DNA of 30,714 nt from Cymbomonas tetramitiformis (GCA_001247695.2 LGRX02012907.1:1-30714); one strand, 5' to 3'; counted from the first letter of the stretch, positions 17,201-27,447 are shown. The notes: a model not told the origin generated them from the sequence alone. A program made the numbers and translations.

Positions 17201-20200
17201 CAAGTCTTGACACTTAATAGTTTCTCACCTGTAGAAGTTCAGGAAAGCATGGGCCAAATCGGTCGCTGAGGGACTCCAAGGTGTCGACTTTCCCAAGATC
17301 CACCGATTCCCTGTCTCCGTTAGGATTGTCCTTGTATTTGCACGCTCTGCATTTTTCACCGCATTTGCCAGCCTTGCATGATGGATCGTACTCGGTGCAT
17401 AGCCAAAGGCCATTGTGGAGCTCCTTCCATTTGCGAGTGTCTAAGTTATACAAGGCCAGTGTCTCCTGTTGTTCTCCTCGGGTTTCATCGTTGAAGACAT
17501 TGTTCCGCAATGCTTTTACTCCAAGTGCCATCAAGTCCTTCTCGCCGCTTAATGCACAAAGCACCGGATAGTCAGCTGCCGTGACAAAGATGTGCTTGGT
17601 TTGCAGACGGCCCATTCCCTCGAGGTCCACATCCAGAAGCCCTCCATTGTCGACTATTCTGCAAGGAAGGCGTAACAAAGAGGCTTTTCAGTAATGCTAG
17701 TATACTCCCAATGCATGGAAATTGATACCGGCATAGGTGAGTGCCCCCCTTCCCTATCTATCGGCTGCAGCAAAGCATAACCGCATTGAAGACACATGTA
17801 CCACGCACAGCGCCCCAGGGCTCCCGGCGAGGGAGGCGCTTTATAAGTATCCCGACGCGCCGGCCGGTTACCACCCTGCATGCCAGGCTCTGGTGGTGTG
17901 GAAACACCGGCATAGGTGAGTGCCCCCCTTCCCTATCCATCGGTTGCAGCAAAGCATTTGCACACTGCCATCGGGGTATGCATCCAAGCATTCACACGTC
18001 ACGCTCTCTTTTCGGCCCCCTCATCACGGCATGCGCACGTTGCGTTGCTTGTGACAGGCAGCGGCAAAGCATTCGCGATGCCGGCTGCCAAATTTAGTTT
18101 GTAAGAAGGGTAGGGACAGCCTTACCGATGAAGTTGCTTGAGCACTGAGTCTTCTAATTGGTAGGCATGCAAATCCCAGTTGATCGCATCATCCTTGCCC
18201 ATCCAAGACGCTATATTCATCATGGCCCACTGCCCTTTTACCTTTAAGAGTTGCAGCCCAACAGAAGTTACTTCCAGGTCATACATTCCTGTCACACGGG
18301 CGTCGCCCGTGATCTTCCATATTATCGGCATTTTGAGCAGCTCTTTGATCTGATCCCATGTAAGTGGGCCTTTGGCAAGTCCTTGGACTGAAGAACTAGG
18401 TTCTGTTTGGGTTGATGAAGTATCATCATAAGTTGCAAGCAACTCTTCCCACAATTTTGTCAAGCGTTCATCTTGTTCCTCGGTAGCTGCATGCCCTGTG
18501 GACAGCCAGCTAGCTTCAGTCCGAGTGGCACTCATTATAAATTGACATGGGATATGAATCAATGTGCCCACGGTTTCAACTCTTTTGATGGTGCCTCTAT
18601 GTTGCTGATCAAGATTTAGTTGATCTGTTGCTTTGGAAGGTTACGTACCACCTGATACTATCTGAGCTTGGAGCTTTTCAATTTGTTTCTTGATGGTTGT
18701 TCGAAATGCCATTACATGGTTTGTTGAGGTCTGTGATGGTGCAGGGTTTTCTTGATGGCCTTTCTCGAAGTGATGAGCAAATGGCGTTCCGCATATCTCG
18801 CAGGCACTCTGGTGATAATTCTCTTCCCCACATTTGTGACATTTGAATCTGAAATTTGATGCAGACGGAGGTGGTGCTGCTGTGCCACCAGACTCCGTGC
18901 CGGCCGTGCCTGCTGAGTGTGCTGAAGACGGAGCCGGCGCTGCTGTGCTACCGGACTCCGTGCCAGCCGTGCCAGCCGTGCCTGCTGAGTGTGCTGAAGA
19001 CGGAGCCGGCGCTGCTGTGCCACCGGACTCCGTGCCACCCGTGCCACCCGTGCTTGCTGAGTGTGCTGAAGACGGAGCCGGCGCTGTTGTGTCACCGGAC
19101 TCCGTGCCAGCCGTGCCGCCCGTGCCTGCTGAGTGTGCTGAAGACGGAGCCGGCGCTGCTGTGCCACCGGACTCCGTGCCAGCCGTGCCAGCCGTGCCGC
19201 CCGTGCCTGCTGAGTGTGCTGAAGACGGAGCCGGCGCTGCTGTGCCACCGGACTCCGTGCCAGCCGTGCCAGCCGTGCCGCCCGTGCCTGCTGAGTGTGC
19301 TGAAGACGGAGCCGGCGCTGCTGTGCCACCGGACTCCGTGCCACTTGTGCCAGCCGTGCCGCCCGTGCCTGCTGAGTGTGCTGAAGACGGAGCCGGCGCT
19401 GCTGTGCCACCGGACTCCGTGCCTGCTGAGTGTGCTGAAGACGGAGCCGGCGCTGCGGTGCCACCAGACTCCGTGCCAGCCGTGCCTGCTGAGTGTGCTG
19501 AAGCTGGTTTTGAAGTTGGCCCGCCTGCAAAAGTGACAAACACAACAAATCAAGACATCAGTATCACGAACGCATTGTCGAACCCCATTCAGCACACACG
19601 TAAAGTTTCTGTGACATTAGCTCAAGTTCAGAGCGCCGAAGCAAGGTTTGGGAGATCTCAGTGCAAGTATGAGATGTCACCTATTGGTGAGTATGCCCCG
19701 CTACGCACGACTTGTTGCATAATCTCGTTTGGCTTTGCCATGCTCACTCCCCTCTATGGCCCGTTTCGCATGAGCAAATGAATGGAGCAGTCAGCATGGC
19801 ACGGGGGGGGCTGCGAACTCGCAAGGCACCGAAGCACTGCATACGCATAGCACCGCATCAGCGAATCAGAGGAATGCATTCCATCCCTAATCAGCATTGC
19901 AAATGCATCTCAGCGAACAGGAAATTGCACACGAGAAATTCACCAGTTGTTGGTCTTCCAAAAGGTTGTGCCAAGAATTCAGGCTGCTCATCGTCCTCCG
20001 ACAAATCAATCACATCCATGAAAAAGGCTTGAAGGACTTCTCGTCGTCGTTCAGATCTTAGCATGAACACGCCTGACTGGGAGTCATTCAGCTGTGCCTC
20101 GATATCTGCATGAATCCTGTTTCGGAATTCCTTGATCCAGGACGTGTTGCGGGTTGCGCATTGACCAGGATCATCCAAGTTGCATAAGCTCTCGCGATCA

Positions 20201-22440
20201 AGCCACTGGCGTATGTATTGGTTGAAGGTGACATCTACTGTAGAATTGTGCAGATAGGCAATCCATTGTTCATGGAGAGCGAGGCACCACAAGCCACAGC
20301 TATAGCCATCTGATTGGAGATGATATTGCAGAGGGATGCATGTCCACCCCTGGAATGCACTCTTGACGTGGTGCATCACTTCTGCAGGGAAGCCATTGCC
20401 AAAGGGATCGAAGGTGTACACCGACTGCTTATGAACACCGTCAATGAAAAGATAACGCCAATGGGTGCCATCCGCGAAAGCAACAGCTAGGCAAGTCTCT
20501 CCAGCGAGTGCTTTTCTCAACTCCCGATAACATGCCTCCTGCTTTGCCATTTTCTCTAATTGCTCGATCAAGATGTACATTGGTAGTGGATAGATTTTCA
20601 TTACCCCTCCACCAGCTGCCAGAAGTCCATTCGCGTGTGTTGCTGTCAAGAAAGTTTGCGCCGCATTGAACATGTGCATATCGCATAACCACAGTTCCCG
20701 ATCACTCCCAGTCAAACGAAAGTTGTCATCAGAGCCCCAAGCATCATCCTCATCATCGGTATCGTCTGCGTCGTCATTTAACACGTCGATGGTTGACCTG
20801 CCATCTCCTTTGGCACAAGTGTTCGTCATGCGTGTAGTCGTCGTTAGTTTCCTAACCCATATTCCCAGCGCTTTCTGCATGTAGGCCGCCACATTTTGTA
20901 CTTGAACCCCATACGATCTCCCTCCGGTAGCTTTCAAGCCCTCGTCATTGCGTTGTGCTCGCCTGTACTCTTCCTTCCGAACTCTGGTGACTGAGGTCCT
21001 GAAACAAACCGCACGAGGGACATGAGTCCGAGTGATGTAGACGCATATCAACCGAATCATTGTGCCTGTGTAAATGGGGCAACTAATTTTGTATATCTTG
21101 CATTCTAATGGTGTGGTATACCTGCTCACGGGGAAAACCCAGTAATGTGAGTCTTGTCCTTGAAGACGTTTCAACCACGCGATGATCTTTGTGCTGCATG
21201 CGCTACTCGCCATCGGGCCTCGCACCCACCGAGAGGTTGAGAACATGTTTCGCAACTTTGCTTTATACCGCTCCTCAATTTTCCATTGAGATCCTGGATT
21301 CTCTTTTGAGAGACCCTCGATGACGTTGATGGCCTGCATGCCTGCGTGTCATTTATTGGTATTCGTTAAAGCAGCAAGCACAAGGCGGGCGCCATATAAC
21401 AGCATTGTGGCATATGTTTGCATTGCATTTAAGGACTTGTTGTCGGGCAGGGGTTCTTCCCAGACTCACCGCAAAATTGGTAGTCCATTATTAACGTGAG
21501 TGCCTCCTCGCAATCTTCAGTTTTCAGGTCTGCTTTATCGAGCTCCGCCATCTTGATCACGATTTCACCGTTTTCGAGGAACTTGGCTATGTTGAAAGAT
21601 TTCATATAAGTAGTCTTCCCGGTGATGACCGCAGCAAGGGCTTTGACAAGCGCCTCGATGAGCTTGTGCCGATAGGATAAGGCGCATGTTTCTCTACTGC
21701 GCTTTTGGCCACCATTCTCGCCGCCAAGATAAAGTCGGATCAATTTCAATAGGTGGGGTGATGGCTTTCCTGTCTTTCTTCGAGGCTTTTCAATCGGTGG
21801 CTTCAATCGGAATTTGCTGACCGCGCGCCGTTTCATTCGTGGGTGAAAGGCGTCAAGTCTATCTCCATCTTCGCGTCTATGCTCACGTTTGCCAGAAGGA
21901 TTTGGATCTTCATTCTCATCTTCACTGAAATTGTCTTCCAGGTCCTCATCCTCACTCAAAGCACCTTCTGAAGCGCTTGGGGCCGCCGTTTCCGATGAGT
22001 TCTGCGTCTTAGGGGTGTTGTCATGCATCTGAAACAACTGGGCTCGTGGAGGCATGTCGCTCATGTTGTTCCCCCTTCCGGAAGCATAAGGAGTGTGATT
22101 GATGAAGGTCTGCACCGGAGTTGGTTGCCTCGCATGAGGTTCAGAGGCATGAAATTCAGATGAGGTGAGGCCCATGGCGGCACATGTGACATCGGCGACC
22201 CTGGCAGCACATGTGACATCGGCGACCCGAATGTCGCATGAAAGAAACTTCCATCGCCCATAAGAGATACATTCTGAGGTTGAAGGTGTGTGCCTGGAGG
22301 TGCTGATGGTTGAATCAGGGTAGCTTGAGGAGATCCAGCCAGTGGATTCAGGATACCGTTTTGGCATCCCATGGTGCTGGTTTGGAAATTCTCCTGTGCA
22401 AGTGCTGAGCGGGTTGGTGTGCCATTCTGTTCTATGCCTC
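14226..22440 (-). CDS. Large 12-exon gene: Ulp1-type protease, repeat tract and zinc ribbon
   Basis: Exons in transcript order: 22440-22211 (or 22184), 22109-21470, 21341-21122, 20998-19944, 19524-18649, 18594-18126, 17658-17229, 16892-16738, 16652-16531, 15739-15324, 14874-14447, 14397-14226. All introns are GT-AG, phases match at every junction, and the joined frame is open for 1736 residues to TAG at 14226. Many sites are near consensus (CAG/GTGAGA at 17229; TGTTTCAG before 20998; CTTTTGCAG before 19524). The 18595-18648 and 14398-14446 introns are only about 50 bases. In order the product has a Gln/Pro/Ser-rich then acidic/basic N-terminus, a C48-like protease, Ser/Gly/Ala/Thr/Pro repeats, a zinc ribbon and a long C-terminal part of unknown type. 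Ulp1-like proteases remove SUMO-like modifiers and also occur in transposon genes, so cellular gene versus transposon gene is open. The first listed exon starts with an acceptor, so an upstream exon is missing. Confidence 0.75.
14944..15260 (+). repeat. Dispersed repeat family 1, copy in the 449-base intron
   Basis: About 317 bases beginning CTGGTACTCCCTGGGAGGAC and ending GAATGCATTCCATCCC, matching 19599-19893, 22592-22895 and 24342-24560. It contains the short hairpin CCGAAACAACGTTTCGG, AATCTCGTTTGGCTTTGCCA, and one copy of the 85-base unit that is amplified at 23765-25380. It fills most of an intron of the minus-strand gene. Confidence 0.88.
15882..16043 (+). repeat. Dispersed repeat family 2, copy in the 791-base intron
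   Basis: Diverged copy starting CATGTACCACGCACAGCGCC. It differs from the other copies by GACGCACTGGCCCGG and GGGACAGGTGAGTACC, where they have GACGCGCCGGCCGG and GGCATAGGTGAGTGCC. It lies antisense within an intron of the minus-strand gene. Confidence 0.85.
16131..16222. repeat. 19-base tandem repeat
   Basis: About 4.5 copies of CACCTATTGCTGGCCGGGT with small changes, inside the same 791-base intron of the large gene. Confidence 0.85.
17727..17956 (+). repeat. Dispersed repeat family 2, partial plus full copy in tandem
   Basis: A 3' fragment (17727-17781, from ACCGGCATAGGTGAGTGCCC) is followed directly by a full copy (17782-17956) that is nearly identical to 12013-12188. It lies in the 467-base intron of the minus-strand gene. 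Confidence 0.87.
18649..19524 (-). other. Exon 5 of the large gene: Ser/Gly/Ala/Thr/Pro repeats and zinc ribbon
   Basis: The exon opens after a strong acceptor (TTTGTCACTTTTGCAG). Its first ~200 residues are repeats of the type ESGGTAAPAPSSAHSAGT with variable numbers of short AGT/GGT inserts, a flexible, probably extended or glycosylatable linker. Then comes KCHKCGEENYHQSACEICGT, a four-Cys ribbon (two CxxC pairs 11 residues apart) likely to bind zinc, and a short helix (KKQIEKLQAQI). The donor GTACGT leads into a 54-base intron. Complementary-strand frames here are artefacts of the repeat. Confidence 0.72.
18885..19510. repeat. Coding minisatellite
   Basis: Nine or ten copies of a block built from GCTGAGTGTGCTGAAGACGG, AGCCGGCGCTGCTGTGCCAC and CGGACTCC. 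The copies are separated by one to three GTGCCAGCC/GTGCCGCCC nonamers. Copy length varies in multiples of 9 bases, so the frame of the minus-strand exon is always kept. Confidence 0.92.
19599..19893 (+). repeat. Dispersed repeat family 1, copy in the 419-base intron
   Basis: Matches 14944-15260 from GTAAAGTTTCTGTGACATTA to GAATGCATTCCATCCC, but lacks the CTGGTACTCCC lead. It lies in the intron between the protease exon and the repeat/zinc exon; without it that intron would be about 125 bases, the usual size here. Confidence 0.88.
19944..21341 (-). other. Exons 3-4 of the large gene: C48 (Ulp1-like) cysteine protease domain
   Basis: Exon 3 (21341-21122) and exon 4 (20998-19944) are separated by an in-frame 123-base intron (GTATAC...TGTTTCAG) that could be mistaken for coding. 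After an acidic stretch (NDDADDTDDEDDAW) the domain starts at RELWLCDMHMFNAAQTFL. It shows GTHWRYLFID (catalytic His, codon near 20463), YTFDPFG (Asp, near 20409) and YHLQSDGYSCGLWCLAL (oxyanion Gln near 20316 and nucleophile Cys at 20298). The order and spacing fit the C48 family: W/H, D, then Q with C six residues later. The frame would stop at 19891; the donor ACTG/GTGAAT at 19944 instead joins in phase to 19524. Confidence 0.83.
21470..22440 (-). other. Exons 1-2 of the chained model: disordered, highly charged N-terminal region
   Basis: The first exon opens after an excellent acceptor (GTTGCCTTGTGTTTCAG) with IEQNGTPTRSALAQ and is rich in Gln, Pro and Ser. The second begins TFINHTPYASGRGNN, then SEDEDLEDNFSEDENEDPNP and basic blocks RMKRRAVSKFRLKPP and EKPRRKTGK, typical of nuclear proteins, and ends DYQFC. 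The coding frame shifts between them, which an intron ending at 22110 explains. A tandem 27-base duplication provides two equivalent weak donors (22211 and 22184), so which is used is uncertain. Confidence 0.6.
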
Positions 22441-22591
22441 CTGAAACACAAGGCAACACAGCCAGGGTGGCCACCGTGGTCAGAAGGGTAAGCACTTGCA
22501 AACGGGAGGTGTTCTAATTCTTGAGGGGAAGCACTGCACGCGCATAGCGCTGCGTCAGCCAATCAGTGGAACAATCAGCATGGCACGGGGG

Positions 22592-22895
22592 CCTGCTACT
22601 CTCTGGGAGGAAACAAGTAAAGTTTCTGTGACATTAGCTCAAGTGTAGAGCGCCGAAATGACGTTTCGGAGATCTCAGTGCAAGTCTGAGATGTCACCTA
22701 TTGGTGAGTATGCCCCGCTACGCACGACCTGTTGCATAATCTCGTTTGGCTTTGCCATGCTCACTCCCCTCGATGGCCCGTGTCGCATGAGCAAATGAAT
22801 GGAGCAGTCAGCATGGCACGGGGGGGGGCTGCGAACTCGCAAGGCACCGAAGCACTGCATACGCATAGCACCGCATCAGCGAATCAGTTGAGCAG
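22592..22895 (+). repeat. Dispersed repeat family 1, copy upstream of the chained gene
   Basis: Starts CTGCTACTCTCTGGGAGGAA and runs through CCGAAATGACGTTTCGG and the stem-loop ATCTCAGTGCAAGTCTGAGAT to one 85-base unit. A second partial 85-base unit precedes it (22530-22591). Confidence 0.88.
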
Positions 22896-23137
22896 TCAGC
22901 ATGGCATTGGGGGTTGCGAACTCGCACAGCTTGTTGGGGTATGCCTGGCTCAGTATAGGATGGCATTCCCACGTCAATTAGTAAGGGAGGGAATGGCCTG
23001 TTGGAGGATGTTAGTGCGCCATGCCTGTTGTGGGTAGGCTACACGACTCATCGAAGCGAGCTTGGTCTGTTTTATGGAAATTGCTAATGTCCTCCAAGTG
23101 TTGTACATAAATTGGGGACCAAGGAGCCAGAGCTTAC

Positions 23138-23756
23138 CTCGAGGTCCAGGGTTATATGCCACATCTCCTCCACACTTCGCCATGAAGAGAGTATCTAGGT
23201 GCACAGTCTTGAGCTGAGTAGAATTCTTGGAGTCGTACAAGACAGACATTTGCCAGAAGCTCTCTGAAGTGTCCGAGTTGAGCAAGGCAAGAGGTAGTTG
23301 TTGTTCCCCCGTGGTTTCATCGTAGGACACCTCTGAGGATACAACATTGTCACCACAAACACAACTCATTCTTAAAAAGTTTTCTCATGTCACCTGCTCA
23401 CACTTTTTCTCTACGATGCCCTCTTGTCATAGCTACTGCAATTGATAAGGCAGTGAGCTTACCTTGGTGGGAGTAAATCGAGAAAATGATCGAGAACATG
23501 ATCGATCCCCACGACAAATTGCCAGTGCCAAGAAAACTTGTGGTAGTCTTCTATTAGATAGAGCATATGGACGCGGTGCATGTTCAGCTCTTGATTTTGA
23601 TTTTGATTCACGCCCGGAACCCTTGCGCGAGTAAAAAATGCGCCCGGAAGGAGGAGGTGAAACTTTTCCACGTGGATGTGGTCGGCGCTTGGTACTTCCT
23701 CCCATCTGTCTGCGCAACCTGTCATTTGGCAAACGACCACTTGAATTATAACGCAT
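23138..23756 (-). CDS. Exon-like pieces: 5' exons of the large gene or a paralogue fragment
   Basis: Two pieces with strong donors. The first, 23756-23463, opens with an ATG (MRYNSSGRLPNDRLRR) and ends CAAG/GTAAGC. The second, about 23332-23138, ends TCGAG/GTAAGC and joins in phase to 22440. The second piece reads YDETTGEQQLPLALLNSDTS, clearly like NDETRGEQQETLALYNLDTR in exon 7 (17229-17658). Another frame of the first piece (DYHKFSWHWQFVV, DHVLDHFLDLLPP) faintly resembles the end of the preceding exon. This may be an internal duplication forming the gene's start, or a decayed copy of exons 6-7 from a second gene. Confidence 0.4.
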
Positions 23757-23764
23757 GTTGCTCG

Positions 23765-25380
23765 AGCTTGCTGGCGCTGCATCAGCAAATCAACGAGGGG
23801 TCAACAAGGCACAGGAGGCTGCTTATTCGTAAGGCCCCGACGCACTGCATACGCATAGCGCCGCATCAGCCAAACAGTGGAGCACTCAGCATGGCACGGA
23901 AGGGGGCTGCAAACTCGCAAGGCCCTGGACCGAGTGCTGCATACGCATAGCACTGCATCAGCAAATCAGTTGAGCGGTCAGCATGGCACAGGGGGCTGCG
24001 AACTCGCAAGGCCCTGGAGTACTGCATACGTATATCACCGCATCAGCAAATCAGTGGAGCAGTTTGCATGGCACGGGGGGGGCTGCGAACTCGCAAGGCC
24101 CTGGAGTATTGCATACGCATAGCACCGCATCAGCAAATCAGTTGAGCAGTCAGCATGGCACCGGGGGGCTGCGAACTCGCAAGGCCCCAGAGTACTGCAT
24201 ACTTATATCACCGCATCAGCAAATCAATGGAGTAGTTTGCATGGCACGGAGGGGGCTGCGAACTCGCAAGGCCCCGACGCACTGCATACGCATAGCACCG
24301 CATCAGCCAAACAGAGGAGCAATCAACATTGCACGGGGGGCTGGTACTCCCTGGGAGGACACAAGTAACGTCTTTGTGACATTAGCTCAAATTTAGAGCG
24401 CCGAAACAATGTTTCGGAGATCTCAGTGCAAGTCTGAGATGTCACCTATGAATGAGTATGCCCAGCTACACACGACCTGTTGCATAATCACTTTTTGCTT
24501 TGGTATGCTCACTCCCCTTCACCGTTCTATGGCCCGTTTCGCATGAGCAAATGAATGAAGCACTCAGCATGGCACGGGGGGGCTGCGAACTCGCAAGGCC
24601 CCGAAGCACTGCATACGCATAACGCCACATCAGCAAATCAGTTGAGCGGTCAGCATGGCACCGGGGGCTGCGAACTCGAAAGGCCCCGAAGCACTGCATA
24701 CGCATAGCGCCGCATCAGCCAAACAGTGGAGCACTCAGCATGGCACGGGGGGGGCTGCGAACTCGCAAGGCCCCGAAGCACTGCATACGCATAGCGCCAT
24801 ATCAGTAAATCAGTGGAGCAGTCAGCATGGCGCGGGGGGGGCTGCAAACTCGCAAGGCCCTGGAGTGCTGCATACGCATAGCACTGCATCAGCAAATCAG
24901 TTGAGCGGTAAACATGGCACCAGGGGCTGCGAATTCGCAAGGCCCCGGAGCACTGCATACGCATATCGCCACATCAGGAAATCAGTGGAGCGGTCAGCAT
25001 GGCACTGGGGGCTGCGAACTCGCAAGGCCCCGACGCACTGCATACGCATATCGCCACATTAGCAAATCAGTGGAGCGGTCAGCATGGCACCGGGGGCCTG
25101 CGAACTCGCAAGGCCCCGGAGTACTGCATACGCATATCACCGCATCAGCAAATCAGTGGAGCAGTTTGCATGGCGCGGGGGGGGCTGAAAACTCGTAAGG
25201 CCCTGGAGTACTTCATGCTCATAGCGCCACATCAGCAAATCAGTTGAGGAGTCAGCAGCGCACCGGGGGGCTGCGAACTCGCAAGGCCCCGAAGCACTGC
25301 ATACGCATATCGCCACATCAGCAAATCAGTGGAGCGGTCAGCATGGCACCGGGGGCTGCGAACTCGCAAGGCTCCGAAGC
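23765..25380 (+). repeat. 85-base satellite array, interrupted by a family 1 core
   Basis: About 17 degenerate copies of a unit with landmarks GCATACGCATAGCGCCGCAT, CAGCAAATCAGTGGAGCGGT, CAGCATGGCACCGGGGGCTG and CGAACTCGCAAGGCCCCGAA. A family 1 core interrupts it at 24342-24560. The same unit is present once in each dispersed family 1 copy, so the array looks like local amplification of the tail of that repeat. Open frames across it on both strands come from the repetition. Confidence 0.93.
24342..24560 (+). repeat. Dispersed repeat family 1 core inside the satellite array
   Basis: From CTGGTACTCCCTGGGAGGAC to CGTTTCGCATGAGCAAATGA. It carries a short extra CACCGTT insert before CTATGGCCCG, and is flanked on both sides by 85-base units. 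Confidence 0.87.
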
Positions 25381-27447
25381 GAGCGAGTATCATGTGGGGC
25401 ACAATTTTGTTTGCTCACCTTCTTCAATCTGCGAAATGGTATGTATATAGAGATAGTATATGCCAGCCTTCTGGGGGTATTTCCAAAGTCTCTTCTTCTG
25501 GTTCTGGAGGGACACTCATTACGATAATAGCTGCTATTGTTTTATTCCTGCACGCTGAAGATAGCCCTCAATACAACATTAGCTTTCAGTGGGGTTGTAG
25601 TCTAATCGGATGGTTCCGATTAGCTCAGGCTAAACTCCTGACATCCCCTGCTCGGATGCACACATGGTTGGGAGCGGTTCAGTGCGTGCGTGCAAGGCCC
25701 AGCTTCCACAAGACCATCGCCGGCACTGTCTGAGGTTGAGCATGGCATGCACCCTCATTGCATTTGAAAGCACAAGAAAGAAAAAGTTGCCGAATAACAG
25801 GTTTCGTTTCGGGCCTAACCCTCAAAAGATTAAGCATCCACTGCACAGTCAATTCTAAAGCAAAAGCATACCGTGAGCACAAAAACAAAACGGCGGGTGA
25901 TATAAGGCTGATAGTTTTCATTTTGCAAATACCCATTCTTTGAAAAGTTGTAAGGCAAGGGAAGTATAAACTGCCATACTTCTTACCACAATCGTCGCGG
26001 CGATGTTTTAACTTTCTAGTCTTCAGAGTTTCGTTCACTCAAATTTACCTGCAACACATGAAGAGGTATCGCCGTCGCCAGTGAATTCACGGCATGTCTT
26101 AAACTTCTCCACTGCCGGAAGTTTATGATCAAGGTTTGAAGCCAAGTACATAAGTAAGATAATGGGCGAACAGTCTACGTTGACTTTTCGCTTGAATCAA
26201 AGCCTTCAAATTACTGCCGTGTGAACGTACTGTGCAGCGCGCGGGAAACGAATGACGAGAAAAGAAGCGCGCATTACCTGTACAACTTCTTCCAAAGGAG
26301 CGCGCGTATTCCAAGAAGTGATGCGAGATGAGATCTTTATTTCGTTCACGCACACTGTTTCATTCGAGGAAGCAGCCTTGGACGCGAGGCTTTTGCACGT
26401 TGAAAGTGGAGAGGTCACTGTTCGTTCGTGAAGTCGGGTGTAAACTCAGTCATGTTCGTCCATTTTCCAACGCAAGACGCGTTTAGTACAAAAGAATATC
26501 AAAATGATCATTCGCTTCCAGAGAACATGTTTAAAACTCCAAGTCGTGGCGAGGGTAAGGAAGACGCGCAGTACACGCTATATGTGATACGCGAAGGCGC
26601 CCGGTTGGAAGCAAGATAATATGCGGCGTGGCTGCGAGATAATATGTGCACAAACGCGTGTGGTGCGAGTGCGATAACCTCAAAGTATTTGTGAGAGAAA
26701 CCAAAACGATATTATCTTTTAAAAGGACGCGTCCATAGACGCGGGTGGGAGCAACGCGGCTCCTTTGCTGAGTAATAGCGGTCAAAGCGTCTCTATATTG
26801 GTAAGCCTGAGCTGCAGGCGCCGAAAATATCCAAGCGCTGCTGTTTCGCTGAACAACAATTATTCGCACCCTCTATAGAGATAGGGAACGCGGCACATAG
26901 CTTGGTCAGCAAGGCTTACTCAGCGAAGAGCCTTCGTTTGAGAACACTTGAGATTTATGTGATGAAAAACGCAAGCGCACTTTGTACACCGTATTGCTCT
27001 TTGCGCAAAGACTGGCTATTCGTGAATACTAGGCTCCCATAAAGCTCCATCTATAAAGCTCAGGTAAATATATATATATATATATCGTCTTAACGAATTG
27101 CACGTAAATAATACGAGAGATCATGCATGTCCACAGACGACAGGTCGTTTGATGAGCTGCGAGAGACGTTTTGAAACGCTAAGTTCACATTGTGACCTTG
27201 CGACATACGTTACCCCGTAGACAGGTTTATAGTTTTATATAGGGGGGAAAAAAACTTTCCGACGTGGACAACGTCTCCACATCCTGGTTACGTTTGGAGA
27301 CAGGGGGTCAAGTAAAAATAGAGCGACGATCGACACATGGCGTATCGAATGAGTATTTAATGTAGAGCGGATGAGTTCGATGATGTTCGATGATGGTGTT
27401 CGCTGACGTGACAGGTGGTTTGTTTGCGATCTACGCAGAGCCAATCG
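25381..27447. other. Stretch without a supportable gene
   Basis: Frames are short, overlap on both strands and lack recognisable motifs. On the minus strand near 25410-25520 a short open segment ends in a good donor (GAAGAAG/GTGAGC) and could be a 5' exon of the minus-strand gene or of another gene, but all three frames are open, so I cannot choose one. A (TA)n run of about 18 bases lies at 27068-27085. Confidence 0.5.

Larger units (their letters stand above)
14226..18594 (-). other. Exons 6-12 of the large gene: unrecognised C-terminal region
   Basis: Seven exons give about 730 residues. Visible landmarks are: a helical region ending DSVLKQLHR then IVDNGGLLDVDLEG; NDETRGEQQETLALYNLDTR; a Cys cluster CKAGKCGEKCRACK that may bind zinc; VALMVICILHEPKCIVKKFI; an acidic helix FLEFFEDLEIKLTEH; ELTPEERILCARYATDV; PDWLQNFVKKGLEDGF; LLLEFEQQGLRHKTQKEGG; and a Ser-rich end. 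The exon at 16738-16892 was found only by phase-matching. I recognise no fold. An out-of-frame stretch at 14102-14410 resembling a homeodomain helix is excluded by the splice phase. Confidence 0.65.

Noticed and set aside
18843..19781. 312-codon + strand frame (PDSVPAVPAECAEDGAGA repeats)
   Set aside because: It is the complement of the coding minisatellite; the minus strand has splice sites, a zinc ribbon and phase agreement with neighbouring exons.
21000..21121. Coding sequence continuous across 20999-21121
   Set aside because: The segment is open in frame, but has a strong GTATAC donor and TTTGTTTCAG acceptor in matching phase, so I treat it as a 123-base intron within the protease region.
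24655..25247. + strand frames repeating MAPGAANSQGPEALHTH-type sequence
   Set aside because: They translate the 85-base satellite unit; frames shift from copy to copy and no gene-like context exists.
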